From Limnothrix sp. RL_2_0 (GTDB lineage Bacteria; Cyanobacteriota; Cyanobacteriia; Cyanobacteriales; MRBY01), in NCBI GenBank assembly GCA_012033055.1, contig JAAUPR010000018.1:1-52451 (forward strand): a stretch of DNA of 52,451 nucleotides. The letters run 5' to 3'. Within the stretch, counting starts at the first letter, position 1. Each line of letters opens with the position of its first letter. Positions 27,448 to 37,621 of this stretch are shown here, in pieces. A model generated the notes under the pieces. That model ran no database searches and had not been told where the DNA came from. It saw only the letters and a list, made by a program, of their open reading frames with translations. The position numbers were made by a program, and so were the translations under genes.

Positions 27448-27766
27448 TTTATAGTCATTGATTAAATAGTCGTGGGACATTGCCTTGGCAAGGACTTAAG
27501 AGATGGTTTATCCGTGAGGCTCATCAACCGAGGGCAATTCCTTCCGCTCTTCGAGCACCTTCCCCAAGGAAAAATTAGGATCTCACACTTATTTTGAATT
27601 AACTATATTTTCGTCGCTGACCGCAATAACATCGGAATTCTCAATGGGTGGCGATCGCCGCGAGAGATGCATCTACAAGGCGAACCTCAAGCCAGATCGT
27701 CGGAAAGTTTACCTTTTGTAGTAATCTAAATTAGCCCGTGAGGACTGCTCTTTAGTTTCAGCTTCC
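27448..27766. other. Intergenic region before fabZ (319 bp) with repeat fragment
   Basis: Contains a dispersed-repeat fragment at 27540-27570 (listed separately), a small hairpin CCTT-GGC-AAGG near 27483, and a HIP1 site near 27653. It must carry the promoter of the fabZ-lpxA-lpxB operon. I see no ORF or tRNA. Confidence 0.4.
27540..27570 (+). repeat. Dispersed intergenic repeat, copy A
   Basis: CCTTCCGC, a variable middle, then GCACCTTCCCCAAGGA. The same outer blocks occur at 48759-48787 in the same orientation. The pattern resembles the proline-anticodon-looking CCTCCGCCTTCGGCACC repeats common in cyanobacterial intergenic DNA. Confidence 0.6.
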
Positions 27767-28234
27767 ATGACATCAGAAAAACTCGGAACTTTACCCCAGC
27801 CAATCCCTGTCGAAGACATACAGAAACTGTTACCGCACCGTTACCCCTTTTCTCTTGTCGATCGCATTCTTGAATATATACCCGGAGAAAAGGCTGTCGG
27901 TCTGAAAAATATCACCTTTAACGAACCCCATTTCCAAGGCCATATTCCTAATCATCCCATCATGCCTGGTGTGTTGATGGTGGAGGCGATGGCACAAGTG
28001 GGTGGTTTTATTTTGACCCAAATGCCCGGTATGGAAAATAGTTTTTTTGCCTTTGCTGGCATTGATAATGTCCGTTTCCGTCGCCCAGTGGTTCCGGGAG
28101 ATCAGCTCATTATGACCGTCGAATTGATCACCGTAAAACGGCAGCGCATCGCCAAGATGAAAGGTAATGGGTTGGTGGATGGCAAAATGGCTGTGGAAGG
28201 AGAAATGCTCTTTTCTCGTCTGGACTTTGAATAG
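27767..28234 (+). CDS. fabZ: 3-hydroxyacyl-ACP dehydratase FabZ
   Basis: A 155-residue hotdog-fold dehydratase of type II fatty acid synthesis. The catalytic His is in [14 protein letters not shown] and the Glu is in [12 protein letters not shown]. The length is normal. It heads the operon fabZ-lpxA-lpxB (48 and 9 bp gaps), which links fatty acid elongation to lipid A synthesis because both LpxA and FabZ draw on 3-hydroxyacyl-ACP. Confidence 0.96.
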   Translation: MTSEKLGTLPQPIPVEDIQKLLPHRYPFSLVDRILEYIPGEKAVGLKNITFNEPHFQGHIPNHPIMPGVLMVEAMAQVGGFILTQMPGMENSFFAFAGIDNVRFRRPVVPGDQLIMTVELITVKRQRIAKMKGNGLVDGKMAVEGEMLFSRLDFE

Positions 28235-28282
28235 GGAAGATAATCTCTCTTAAACTACTATGGAGCAAGCTGGAGAATTCTG

Positions 28283-29079
28283 TTGAGTACTCTGATTCAT
28301 CCGACAGCGGTGGTACATCCCAAAGCCGACATCCATCCAACGGTTCAAATTGGTCCCTACTCGGTGATCGGTGAACATGTGAGTATTGGTCAGGATTCGG
28401 TAATTGATGCCCACGTGGTGATCAATGGTTATACCCGCATCGGTCAAGGCAATCGTATTTATCCTGGCGCGGCGATCGGTCTGGAACCTCAGGATTTGAA
28501 ATATCAGGGGGCGGCTAGTTTGGTAGAGATCGGCGATCGCAATACAATTCGTGAGTACGTCACCATCAATCGAGCTACGGCTGCGGGGGAAAAGACAATC
28601 CTCGGCAACAATAATTTGTTAATGGCCTATGTCCATGTCGCGCACAATTGCGTCCTTGCGGACAATATCATCATTGCGAATAATGTGGCGATCGCGGACA
28701 TGTAGAAATTGAATCCCGCGCGGTAATCGGTGGTATGTTGGGTATCCATCAATTTGTCCATATCGGCAAAATGGCAATGTTGGGTGGCATGAGTCGCATT
28801 GACCGAGATGTCCCGCCTTTTATGTTGGTGGAAGGCAATCCCTCAAAGGTGCGATCGCTGAATTTGGTGGGACTAAAGCGCAGTGGTTTGTCCCCCGACG
28901 AAATGAAATTACTGAAACAAGCTTTTCGGACAATCTATCGCTCCGATCTTCGCACTGCGGATGCCGTGGCTAAACTGGCAACCCTTGGTGAGCACGAACA
29001 TTTAAAACATCTCTACGATTTTCTTGAGAAAGCCCTCGAACCACAGCGGCGGGGTTTAATTCCGGGGAAACGCAGTTAG
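28283..29079 (+). CDS. lpxA: UDP-GlcNAc acyltransferase LpxA (single-base frameshift)
   Basis: LpxA adds a 3-hydroxyacyl chain to UDP-GlcNAc, the first step of lipid A synthesis. The start is TTG 28283 with GGAG 8 bp upstream (MSTLIHPTAVVHPKADIHPT); no ATG is in frame. Hexapeptide repeats of the left-handed beta-helix run through the first two thirds, and the C-terminal helical domain includes GLKRSGLSPDEMK. The frame breaks at GG 28696-28697: adding one G gives VAIAGHVEIESRAVIGG and a 265-residue protein, the usual size. I read this as a base-calling error. Confidence 0.92.
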
Positions 29080-29088
29080 CAAAACCAT

Positions 29089-30276
29089 ATGCACATTTTT
29101 ATTAGTACCGGGGAAGTATCTGGGGATTTACAGGGGAGTCTCCTTGTGGAATCGTTATTTCGTCAGGCCAAAAGATTGGGGATTGATCTGACGATTTCTG
29201 CCCTAGGCGGCGATCGCATGGCCAATGCCGGAGCAACCATACTGGGTGACACAACACGCATCGGTTCTATCGGTCTGGTGGAAGCTTTGCCCTATCTGAT
29301 TCCGACCCTACTTTTACAGCGGCGAGCTAAACAATATCTCAAGAAAAATCCACCGGATTGCATTGTTCTCATCGATTATGTGGGGCCAAATTTGAGCATC
29401 GGTGCTTTTGCCAAATGCCATTTACCCCATGTACCGATCATTTACTACATTGCCCCCCAGGCATGGGTGTGGTCTTTTGCTGAGCGTAATACGACGGCGA
29501 TCGTCAAAGTAACCGACCGAATCCTCGCCATTTTCCCCGAAGAGGCCCGCTATTTTGAAAGTCACGGCATTGATGTGAAATATGTGGGCCATCCCCTCGT
29601 TGCCCGCATGGATAAGTTCCCCGAGAAACTCGAAGCACGGCGGCAATTAGGTTTAAACCTAGACCAGACCATCGTCACTCTGTTACCTGCTTCCCGTCAC
29701 CAAGAATTGAAATATCTACTCCCGGCGATCGCCCAAGCCGCCAAAAACATACAACAGCAAATTAAAGACATTAAATTTCTCATTCCTGTAGCGCTCCCCC
29801 AGTACCGAGCCACACTAGAAAAAACGGTTAACGAAGCCGGTTTAAATGCCATTTTGATCGACGACAAAGATCTCGTGCCCCTAACCATTGCCGCCGCAGA
29901 TTTAGCCATCACAAAATCAGGCACAGTCAACCTAGAAATAGCCCTTCTAAAAGTACCCCAAGTCGTAATCTATCGCGTCCATCCCTTCACTTATTGGGTA
30001 GCCATAAAGATTTTTAAATTCTCAATTCCTTTCATGTGCCCAGTAAATCTCATGCTCATGCGGAGTATCGTTCCAGAACTATTGCAGCATGAAGCCACCG
30101 CTGAACGCATTACAAAAGAATCATTCTCGCTATTGCAGGATGAAGTACGGCGAGAACAAATTATGCAAGATTACCAAGATGTCCGCGATGTAATGGGTGA
30201 TGGAGATGCCTGCGATTTGGCAGCCGTAGATATTCTGCAATATCCAGCCCCAGTTCCCGCTACTTTGTCGTCATAG
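29089..30276 (+). CDS. lpxB: Lipid-A-disaccharide synthase
   Basis: LpxB (GT19) condenses UDP-2,3-diacylglucosamine with lipid X to form the lipid A disaccharide. It has 395 residues, full length. Typical blocks: ISTGEVSGDLQGSLLVE, IDYVGPNLS, YYIAPQAWVWS, FPEEARYFESHGIDVKYVGHPL, LLPASRHQE, ITKSGTVNLEIAL. It starts 9 bp after lpxA. Its last 17 bp overlap the 3' end of the convergent adenylate cyclase gene. Confidence 0.95.
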   Translation: MHIFISTGEVSGDLQGSLLVESLFRQAKRLGIDLTISALGGDRMANAGATILGDTTRIGSIGLVEALPYLIPTLLLQRRAKQYLKKNPPDCIVLIDYVGPNLSIGAFAKCHLPHVPIIYYIAPQAWVWSFAERNTTAIVKVTDRILAIFPEEARYFESHGIDVKYVGHPLVARMDKFPEKLEARRQLGLNLDQTIVTLLPASRHQELKYLLPAIAQAAKNIQQQIKDIKFLIPVALPQYRATLEKTVNEAGLNAILIDDKDLVPLTIAAADLAITKSGTVNLEIALLKVPQVVIYRVHPFTYWVAIKIFKFSIPFMCPVNLMLMRSIVPELLQHEATAERITKESFSLLQDEVRREQIMQDYQDVRDVMGDGDACDLAAVDILQYPAPVPATLSS

Positions 30277-32788
30277 TGTAAATGCCATCCCAATTTTTGC
30301 CGGGGGGCGTATTAGAAAAACGTTGTGCCCGCTGTAAATGAATCAAAGTGGCTTGGTCGCTTTCGTTGAGGAGATGAGCTTTCTTAAAAGCGGCGATCGC
30401 CTTCGTGAAGTCCTTCTCCATATAAGCCCGACGACCCTGGTGGTAAATATCGAGAAATTCATGGTGGTGATCCGACAATGGATTTTCTTTCTCGCCAATC
30501 ACCTCATAAATCTTTGTCGCTTCGCTCTTACCCTTCACCCGAATTTTGTCTAGCTCCCGCACCCACAGGCGATCGTCACAAAGTGCCAACGTATTTTCAC
30601 TAATAATAATGTCGCAGAGATATTGCTTCGTTAAACCCTCCAAGCGCGCACTCACATTGACACCATCACCAATCACCGTATAATCCATACGCTTCTGAGA
30701 GCCAATATTCCCAGAAACCACTTCCCCCGAACTAATCCCAATCCCAAAGTTGATACGCGGTTGATTATCCACAATACGACAATGATTAAACTCATCCAAA
30801 CGACGACGCATATCTAGCGCAGACTTCACCGACATCCAGCCATGATCCTCCAAAGGCAACGGCGCACCAAATACCGCCATCAGCGCATCACCAATAAACT
30901 TATCCAGCGTCCCATGGTAGTCAAACACCGACTCCACCATCGTTTCAAAATACTGGTTCAACAGCGAAACCACTTCCGTCGCTTCCAGATTTTCCGTCAA
31001 CGTCGTATAGCCACGAATATCAGAAAACAGAATCGTCACATCCCGACGCTCACCCACCATCAAATTCTCATCACCCAGCGCCATCACCTGCTCCGCTACC
31101 CCCGGCGTCATATAGCGATATAGCGTAGACTTCATGCGTTTCTCTTGGCTGATATCCTCAATCACCACCAATCCCCCTCGCACCAGTCCCTCACCATTAG
31201 TTAAAGGATTCACACTGAGATTGATATTGCGCTCAATAAGCTGCAAATGCTCCGAAGCAACGATTTCTTCTTCACCCCAGATCAAATATTCCTCCGAGTT
31301 GAGCACTTGAGGCACAGCTAAAGCACAGCTACGTTCAGGGGGAAAATAAGTACCAAGATGTAAATCCTGTTCCGGTACATAGGATTTTGCCCCATACTGC
31401 AAACTATCCTCAAGACGAGCCTGCAAATTATCGATAGGAATCACTTCCCACACAGGACGATCAACCAATTTACATTCCCACAAACGCCTTAATATCGCAT
31501 TTTGATGTTCATCTTTCGGATAACCAATCAACTCCAAAGCCGCATCATTAATCGTGACAATTCGTCCTTGCAAATCCGTGGAAATAACTGCGTCAGAAAG
31601 ACTCTCTAAAATATCTTTTTGATATTGCTTCTCAGTTAAAACATTTTCAAACAATTTGGCATTCTCTAAGGCAATACCAGCTTGGATATTAAAAGCCTGC
31701 ATAAACTCTTCATCCGAGGCCGAAAAGCTACCTTGCTCTTTATTAATTAACTGAGTCACCGCAATCAATTCACTACTGGAATTGAAAACAGGCATGCACA
31801 GAATATTCCGCGTTTGATAGCCAGTACGACTATCTGTACCGGGATCAAATCGAGGATCTGAGTAGGCATCTGCAATATTTAACACCTGTCCTGTTGAGGC
31901 GACAAAACCGGCAATACCTCTGTTGGAAGGAATTCTAATTTCTAGCTTTTGATTGTGATCCCCACTATCAACTTTGCTCCACAGTTCCCCTGTTTCTTTA
32001 CTAAGCATGAACAGGGTACTGCGGTCAGCCTGCATGAGTTTACGAGCTTGTTCCATTACCGCTTGGAGTGTCGCCTCAAGGTCTAAACTTTGGCCGAGGC
32101 TGGAGGTTGCTTTAAGTAGGGCGGATGCACCTCGCTGGTTACGGGCAGCAACGTAAAAGGACTGGCAAGTTTCGAGGATGATGCCGATAGATGCAGCAAA
32201 TTCTTCAAATCGGTCTTCGTCTTGCTGGTCAAAACTGGAGTTATTTTTTTTGTTAACTAGTTGTACAACGGCAACAACTTTACCGGAGCTACTGCAAATG
32301 GGCATACAGAGCAGGGTTTTAGTTAACAGTCCGGGTCGCTCGTCGATGTCTTTTTTAAAAAGGGGATGTTCGTAGGCATTGTCAATATTGAGAACTTGCG
32401 CAGTGGCAGCAACATGGCCTGCTATGCCAATTTTGAGGGGAATGCGTAGGTTGCGGGGACCATTTTGGCGACCGCTATCAATTTTTGACCAGAGTTGCTG
32501 CTGATCTTCATCGACTAAAAAGATGGTGGTGCGTTCGGCTTGGAGGATCTGCCCAATTTTTAGGGTAAAAGCGTCCATGATCTGATCGAGCATTGTTTCT
32601 AATGCTTCGTTGTTGATCATGTCTAGGGCGCGCAGGAATTGCTGAAATTCGGCGGTTATAAAGTCCAGCAGGCAGATAAATTCGTTGATGGAGAGATCTT
32701 TAACCCGATTGGTCAGGTTATTGGAGCGGTTGAATTGGCTAAATTGGCTTAGGGTTGCCAATATGCTGCCTGTGTTGGAAAAAGTCAT
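30260..32788 (-). CDS. cyaB: Class III adenylate cyclase, GAF-GAF-PAS-cyclase (CyaB1 type)
   Basis: An 842-residue soluble adenylate cyclase with the domain order of Anabaena CyaB1/CyaB2: GAF-A (about 60-210), GAF-B (about 225-380), PAS (about 388-550), class III cyclase (about 580-770) and a short TPR-like tail. Both GAF domains keep the NKFDE motif of cyclic-nucleotide-binding GAFs: Asn179-Lys180, Phe186, Asp190-Glu191, and Asn349-Lys350, Phe355, Asp359-Glu360. Cyclase residues visible: metal Asp590 (FSDIRG) and Asp634 (IGDALM), adenine-specifying Lys630 and Asp702, and Asn711/Arg715 (NVSAR). In CyaB1 cAMP binding to a GAF activates the enzyme, a positive loop that probably applies here. 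Confidence 0.92.
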   Translation of the reverse strand: MTFSNTGSILATLSQFSQFNRSNNLTNRVKDLSINEFICLLDFITAEFQQFLRALDMINNEALETMLDQIMDAFTLKIGQILQAERTTIFLVDEDQQQLWSKIDSGRQNGPRNLRIPLKIGIAGHVAATAQVLNIDNAYEHPLFKKDIDERPGLLTKTLLCMPICSSSGKVVAVVQLVNKKNNSSFDQQDEDRFEEFAASIGIILETCQSFYVAARNQRGASALLKATSSLGQSLDLEATLQAVMEQARKLMQADRSTLFMLSKETGELWSKVDSGDHNQKLEIRIPSNRGIAGFVASTGQVLNIADAYSDPRFDPGTDSRTGYQTRNILCMPVFNSSSELIAVTQLINKEQGSFSASDEEFMQAFNIQAGIALENAKLFENVLTEKQYQKDILESLSDAVISTDLQGRIVTINDAALELIGYPKDEHQNAILRRLWECKLVDRPVWEVIPIDNLQARLEDSLQYGAKSYVPEQDLHLGTYFPPERSCALAVPQVLNSEEYLIWGEEEIVASEHLQLIERNINLSVNPLTNGEGLVRGGLVVIEDISQEKRMKSTLYRYMTPGVAEQVMALGDENLMVGERRDVTILFSDIRGYTTLTENLEATEVVSLLNQYFETMVESVFDYHGTLDKFIGDALMAVFGAPLPLEDHGWMSVKSALDMRRRLDEFNHCRIVDNQPRINFGIGISSGEVVSGNIGSQKRMDYTVIGDGVNVSARLEGLTKQYLCDIIISENTLALCDDRLWVRELDKIRVKGKSEATKIYEVIGEKENPLSDHHHEFLDIYHQGRRAYMEKDFTKAIAAFKKAHLLNESDQATLIHLQRAQRFSNTPPGKNWDGIYTMTTK

Positions 32789-33083
32789 AGCGGAAGGAGC
32801 ACTGGGGATAAACGCTAATGTGACTGGACAAGGTTATGTAAGGATTGTTCGACTTGCGGAGTGCTATTCGTGAGAGGTTTCCAGCGTGATTGTTGCTTCT
32901 TTATCCAGTCTATCCTTTTTCCCTAGGGGATGAGCAACTTCAGGAACTTTTACGACTTGTTGCTGATGTATTGATTTACCTTGGGAAATATTGGTTTTCT
33001 CTGCGTCTAAATTAGTGCTAGTTGTTTAACTACTGATGGAGGTGGCGATCGCCTTTATTACCCATTAAAAGCTGAATATTTAT

Positions 33084-33113
33084 GTAATTATGCCCAAAGT
33101 AATTATGCCCAAA
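33084..33113 (+). repeat. 15-bp perfect tandem duplication beside the gap2 terminator
   Basis: GTAATTATGCCCAAA occurs twice in tandem (33084-33098, 33099-33113). The second copy runs into the A-run that forms the T-tract of the gap2 terminator on the minus strand. Confidence 0.85.
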
Positions 33114-33135
33114 AAAAAGGTGGGACTAGCCCACC
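33111..33135 (-). terminator. Rho-independent terminator after gap2
   Basis: On the minus strand GGTGGG, loop CTAGT, CCCACC, then eight T. The hairpin spans 33119-33135 and the T-run 33111-33118, 53 bp after the gap2 stop. Confidence 0.85.
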
Positions 33136-33187
33136 CTCTCGGATAAATTCACGATTGAATTATGAAAAATACGGAAAAAAGTCTAAC

Positions 33188-34204
33188 TTAGGCTTTCCAA
33201 TTCTTCGCAACAATTTCTGCCAAATCCACAACACGCTGGGAATAGCCCCATTCGTTGTCATACCAAGCAATAACCTTAACCATGTCGCCATCCAAAGCAA
33301 GCGTTAAGCTGCCATCAATAGTGGACGAGACGTTCGTGCCACGGAAATCGCAAGAAACGAGAGGTTCTTCGGTATAACCGAGAATGCCTTTCATCGATGT
33401 TTCGGATGCTTCCTTAAGCACCTGATTTACTTCTTCCGCAATTGTACGCTTACCGACATTGACGACTAGGTCAACAACAGAAACGTTGGGAGTCGGAACG
33501 CGCATCGCAATACCAGTGAGCTTGCCGGCCATCTCAGGAATAACAAGGGCTACAGCCTTTGCTGCACCAGTAGAAGTGGGAACAATGTTCTCCGCTGCGG
33601 CACGGGCACGACGCATGTCACGGTGGCTATTATCGAGGATACGTTGGTCACCCGTATAACTGTGAACCGTGGTCATTGTACCTTTGAGAATTTCGAAACG
33701 GTCGTGAAGAACCTTCACAATCGGTGCGAGACAGTTGGTGGTACAACTCGCATTACTAACGACGTTTTGTTTGTCGTGCTCGTAGTCTTGATCGTTTACA
33801 CCAACAACATAGGTGCCGATGTTGCCGCCTTTACCGGGAGCTGTAATCAGCGCTTTTTTCGCTCCAGCTGCGAGGTGCTTGGATGCGCCTTCTTCTGTGT
33901 TGAAAACACCCGTAGATTCAATTACTAGATCGACTTCCCATTCCTTCCAAGGAAGATTTAGGGGATTTCTGTCAGAGCAGCATTTGATGACATTGCCATT
34001 CACTGTCAGGGAGTTGGCATCATATTCAATCTCGCCATCAAATCGACCCAACATTGTATCGTAACGAAGCATGTGAGCGTTACTCTTGGTGTCAGTCGTG
34101 GCGTTGATCCCAACGACTTGAATTGGGCTGTCTGTACGTCCTGCCCAGCATCTCAAGAAATTGCGTCCGATACGTCCGAATCCGTTGATCGCTACTCTAA
34201 TCAC
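33188..34204 (-). CDS. gap2: Glyceraldehyde-3-phosphate dehydrogenase, photosynthetic type
   Basis: A 338-residue GAPDH. The N-terminus [20 protein letters not shown] is that of cyanobacterial Gap2, the NADPH/NADH-dual enzyme of the Calvin cycle, rather than the glycolytic Gap1. The active-site Cys154 is in SNASCTTNC and His181 in [10 protein letters not shown]. The start codon is GTG at 34204, with GAGG about 9 bp upstream. Its minus-strand terminator lies just beyond the stop. It is divergent from murC. Confidence 0.94.
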   Translation of the reverse strand: MIRVAINGFGRIGRNFLRCWAGRTDSPIQVVGINATTDTKSNAHMLRYDTMLGRFDGEIEYDANSLTVNGNVIKCCSDRNPLNLPWKEWEVDLVIESTGVFNTEEGASKHLAAGAKKALITAPGKGGNIGTYVVGVNDQDYEHDKQNVVSNASCTTNCLAPIVKVLHDRFEILKGTMTTVHSYTGDQRILDNSHRDMRRARAAAENIVPTSTGAAKAVALVIPEMAGKLTGIAMRVPTPNVSVVDLVVNVGKRTIAEEVNQVLKEASETSMKGILGYTEEPLVSCDFRGTNVSSTIDGSLTLALDGDMVKVIAWYDNEWGYSQRVVDLAEIVAKNWKA

Positions 34205-34558
34205 CGCGTCTTGCCTCTATTTTTGACTAAATTGCAATAAAAATTTTCATTTTGATGCCCCCAATCATATCAAAGACTGCACAGTTCGATCCCCGAATTT
34301 TTAAAAACCAGTCAAATAGGATGATGATCTGGTGGGGATCTATTTTAATGTTTTAATCTTTGGGAATAATTCGGAAGCTTAGTCTTTCAGTCTATGCTGC
34401 TTAGTGTAGGTTTCTGAAGAATTCTTTAAGTCTTTACTCTTTTAATGTTGTTTGGGACGGCGATCGCCCTTCAGCATGATTGCGCTTGTAAAAGTTCGGG
34501 AATATTGCATACTTAATGGTGTTCTGTAAAATATCGCAGTAACTCTAAACAAAAGTTT
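34205..34558. other. Divergent promoter region gap2/murC (354 bp)
   Basis: A HIP1 site near 34460 is the only landmark. AT-rich stretches near 34340-34450 are likely promoter sequence for both genes. No dyad long enough to name as an operator, and no ORF. Confidence 0.45.
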
Positions 34559-35983
34559 GTGTGGGGAGAAAGGTCTTTGAAAACAGTAGATCTGGGCGGA
34601 AAACCGTTTCATTTCATTGGTATTGGGGGCATTGGTATGTCTGCTCTTGCTTATGTCTTAGCGCAGAGGAAGCTCCCAGTTTCCGGTTCGGATCGGCGTT
34701 CTAGTCACATTACTAAACGTTTGGCGGCGGTGGGCACACGCATTTTTGAGCAGCAGGTCAAGGAAAATTTACAGGGTCACGGGACGGCTGGGGCGATCGC
34801 CTCAAACGATTTACCTCAGGTCGTTTGTTCTACAGCCATTGGTAAAAAAAATCCCGAATTTCAAGCGGCACAATCCCTTGGTTGTCCTATTTTTCACCGT
34901 TCGGATATCCTTGCGGCGTTAGTGAGTGAGTACGACAGTATTGCGGTGGGGGGAACCCATGGTAAAACAACTACGAGTAGTTTGATTGGTTATGTGCTGT
35001 TAGTGGCGGGGGTAGACCCCACTATTATCGTGGGTGGTGAAGTGGATGCTTGGGATGGGAATGCTCGCTTGGGGCAAGGTTCCTATCTGGTGGCGGAAGC
35101 GGATGAGTCGGATGGCACTCTTGTCAAACTCAATCCGTTGTTGGGGGTGGTGACGAATATTGAACTCGATCACCCGGATCATTATGAATCTCTGGATGAG
35201 GTGATCGCGACGTTTCAAACTTTTGCTCAACGCTGTAAGCATTTGGTGGCTTGTGTGGATTGCCCAACTATCGCGGCGGGACACTTAGACTACACAGTAG
35301 GTTATGCCCTAGAGAATATCGATAAGGCGGATTTTTGGGCGACGGACGTTGAATATGGTTCCACTTCCACGAAGGCTACAATTTGGGAGCGGGGCGATCG
35401 CCTGGGGATCATCAACCTATCGCTATTGGGAACCCATAACCTCAGTAATGCTTTAGCGGCGATCGCCGTTGCCCGACACCTAGGCGTACCCTTTGCACCC
35501 ATTGCCGAAGCCCTATCCACATTTGGTGGTGCAAAAAGACGCTTTGAAGTCAAAGGAAAACGGCAGGGGATCACCTTTATTGACGACTATGCCCATCACC
35601 CCAGCGAACTCACCGTAACCCTTGCAGCAGCTAGGTTGCGTGCAGGGAAAGACGACAGAATCGTTGCTATTTTTCAACCCCATCGCTATAGCCGTACAGA
35701 AACCTTTTTTAACGACTTTGCCAAAGCCTTCGTTGATGCAGATATCACCATAATTACAGATATTTATGGTGCAGGAGAAGAAAACCCAGCTAACCTTACA
35801 GGTGAATCCCTCCAGAAGGCGATCGCCCAGCACCAAGACTCCGTTTACTACCAGCCAGAATTACAGGCATTACCCCAGTGGTTAGCCCCACAATTAAAAG
35901 ATGGCGATTTGGTCATATTCCTTGGCGCAGGGAACCTTAACCAGATAATTCCCGTTTTTCTGGATGATCTTTTTCCTGAATGA
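34559..35983 (+). CDS. murC: UDP-N-acetylmuramate--L-alanine ligase
   Basis: MurC adds L-alanine to UDP-MurNAc in peptidoglycan precursor synthesis. About 474 residues. Nucleotide-binding blocks: HFIGIGGIGMSALA, the P-loop VGGTHGKTTTSSL, VAEADESDGT, FIDDYAHHPSE. The start is ambiguous: GTG 34559 gives the longest form, but TTG 34577 is preceded by GGAGAAAGG at good spacing and may be the true start (468 residues). murB follows 105 bp downstream, a common cyanobacterial order. Confidence 0.94.
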   Translation: MWGERSLKTVDLGGKPFHFIGIGGIGMSALAYVLAQRKLPVSGSDRRSSHITKRLAAVGTRIFEQQVKENLQGHGTAGAIASNDLPQVVCSTAIGKKNPEFQAAQSLGCPIFHRSDILAALVSEYDSIAVGGTHGKTTTSSLIGYVLLVAGVDPTIIVGGEVDAWDGNARLGQGSYLVAEADESDGTLVKLNPLLGVVTNIELDHPDHYESLDEVIATFQTFAQRCKHLVACVDCPTIAAGHLDYTVGYALENIDKADFWATDVEYGSTSTKATIWERGDRLGIINLSLLGTHNLSNALAAIAVARHLGVPFAPIAEALSTFGGAKRRFEVKGKRQGITFIDDYAHHPSELTVTLAAARLRAGKDDRIVAIFQPHRYSRTETFFNDFAKAFVDADITIITDIYGAGEENPANLTGESLQKAIAQHQDSVYYQPELQALPQWLAPQLKDGDLVIFLGAGNLNQIIPVFLDDLFPE

Positions 35984-36088
35984 TTGAAATTTGCAATGGA
36001 TTAGCTAGATATCCGTTGACGAAATTTCGAATTTCAGATTATGGTGCGTGCATCACAAGTCCAAACTTAGCCCGAATCACTAAATCGC

Positions 36089-37048
36089 ATGGTCTGCTCT
36101 CCCTCCCGTTCTCAGACAACCAGACTGCCCCTAACGTTCCCAGAGAGTGTTAATCCAACTCTGGTAAAGTCCCATGTTTCCTTAGCCACTCATACCTCTT
36201 TCCGCGTCGGAGGAAGGGCAGAGTTTTACGCCGCCCCCACTACTTGGGAAGAAACCCAAGCTTGTTTTGAATGGTATGCAGACCATCAGCAAGAGGATTT
36301 ACCCCTAACTATCCTTGGAGCAGGCTCCAACCTATTGATTAGCGACGCAGGTCTTCCCGGACTGACTCTCAATACCCGCAAACTTTGCTATTACCGAGCA
36401 GAAGAAGAAGCTGGGATTCTCGTGGCGAGTGCAGGGGAACCCCTTGCTCGTCTGGCTTGGAATGCGGCTAAACGGGGTTGGAGTGGTTTGGAATGGGCTG
36501 TCGGCATCCCCGGCTCCGTGGGCGGTAGTGTCGTAATGAATGCGGGTGCACACAAAGGATGCATCGCTGATAATTTAGTCTGGGTCAAAGTACTAGAACC
36601 GAATGGCAGTATCACGTTGCTAAAGCCAGCCGAGTTGGAATACCGTTATCGCACCTCTAATCTTCAAGGTCAAAAACGCCTTGTCTTAGAAGCAGCTTTT
36701 CAATTGGAACCGGGCTTTGATAAGGCAGAGGTTAGAGCAGAAACGACCCGTAATCTACGGATGCGTAAATCGAGTCAGCCTTACCATTTACCAAGTTGTG
36801 GCAGTGTCTTTAGGAATCCCTACCCCCAAGCGGCTGGCCGTCTAATTGAGGAGTTGGGTTTAAAAGGCTATCAAATCGGTGGTGCTCAGGTGGCTGAACG
36901 CCATGCAAACTTTATCTTGAATTGTGGTGGTGCGAAGGCCATGGACATTTTTAGGTTGATTCACCATGTGCAGGCGCAAGTGGAAGAGAATTGGCAAATT
37001 TTGCTCAAGCCTGAGGTGAAAATCATTGGTGATTTTTCGGGAGCCTAG
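36089..37048 (+). CDS. murB: UDP-N-acetylenolpyruvoylglucosamine reductase
   Basis: MurB reduces UDP-GlcNAc-enolpyruvate to UDP-MurNAc with FAD and NADPH. 319 residues. FAD-binding blocks: SFRVGGRAEFY, LTILGAGSNLLISD, GLEWAVGIPGSVGGSVVMNAG; catalytic regions: PSCGSVFRNP (the Ser proton donor) and RHANFILNCGGA. It follows murC and the steps they catalyse are consecutive. ATG 36089 lacks a clear ribosome site, so the exact start is uncertain by a few codons. Confidence 0.94.
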   Translation: MVCSPSRSQTTRLPLTFPESVNPTLVKSHVSLATHTSFRVGGRAEFYAAPTTWEETQACFEWYADHQQEDLPLTILGAGSNLLISDAGLPGLTLNTRKLCYYRAEEEAGILVASAGEPLARLAWNAAKRGWSGLEWAVGIPGSVGGSVVMNAGAHKGCIADNLVWVKVLEPNGSITLLKPAELEYRYRTSNLQGQKRLVLEAAFQLEPGFDKAEVRAETTRNLRMRKSSQPYHLPSCGSVFRNPYPQAAGRLIEELGLKGYQIGGAQVAERHANFILNCGGAKAMDIFRLIHHVQAQVEENWQILLKPEVKIIGDFSGA

Positions 37049-37180
37049 GGATAAGTTTGGGGTGGAATTGTCCACAACAGCTCTGGGATACTAAGATAGT
37101 CTTCGGGCTGTTTGAATCCGTTAGACTGGGTTCTCATCGCAATATTTAACGTAAAAATTAGCTTTATTTCTGTAATTACT

Positions 37181-37525
37181 ATGGCTCAAGGAAAAGGATT
37201 TGGTCTCGGTCTCGGCAAGATGAAAGAGCTTGCTAATGCTTTTCAGCAAGCCCAAAAGGTGCAAGAAGGTGCAAAGCTGCTGCAAGAGGAATTGGAGCAG
37301 ATGAGTATTGAAGGGACTAATGCTGATGGTTCGGTGAAAGTCGTGCTGAGTGGTAACCAGGAGCCTCGCAGTGTGGAAATTTCTGATGCGGCGATCGCCA
37401 AAGGCTCTGCTGACTTATCCGCTGCGGTGACTGAAGCCCTAACAGATGCCTACAACAAATCAACTGAAACGATGCGTAGCCGCATGGAAGAATTGACCAG
37501 TGGTTTAAATCTTCCCGGTCTCTAA
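37181..37525 (+). CDS. YbaB/EbfC family nucleoid-associated protein
   Basis: A 114-residue YbaB/EbfC protein, a small dimeric DNA-binding protein. I choose ATG 37181 (MAQGKGFGLGLGKMKELANA) because it matches the family; the in-frame upstream start adds 23 hydrophobic residues with no match. Core: EELEQMSIEGTNADGSVKVVLSGNQEPRSVEIS. Third gene in the murC-murB direction, and followed by a terminator. Confidence 0.92.
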   Translation: MAQGKGFGLGLGKMKELANAFQQAQKVQEGAKLLQEELEQMSIEGTNADGSVKVVLSGNQEPRSVEISDAAIAKGSADLSAAVTEALTDAYNKSTETMRSRMEELTSGLNLPGL

Positions 37526-37568
37526 AATTCGCCTAAAAGCTTACCGAGTTTAATGTAATAAAAAAGAG

Positions 37569-37596
37569 CCTTCCTAATGACTAGGGAGGTTTTTTT
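37569..37596 (+). terminator. Rho-independent terminator after ybaB
   Basis: CCTTCCTA (37569-37576), loop ATGAC, TAGGGAGG (37582-37589), then seven T. The stem is 8 bp with one G-U pair. It lies 43 bp after the ybaB stop. Confidence 0.85.
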
Positions 37597-37621
37597 GTCG
37601 CGCAAAAATCAATCAACCCAA

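Larger units (their letters stand above)
32789..33187. other. Intergenic region between gap2 and cyaB (399 bp)
   Basis: Both flanking genes are on the minus strand, so this is the cyaB promoter region plus the gap2 3' region. It contains a HIP1 site near 33046, a 15-bp tandem repeat (33084-33113) and the gap2 terminator. No ORF. Confidence 0.5.

Noticed and set aside
27480-27540. Possible tRNA or small structured RNA before fabZ
   Set aside because: Only a 4-bp CCTT/AAGG hairpin is present; no cloverleaf, anticodon arm or T-loop GTTCGA pattern in the right place.
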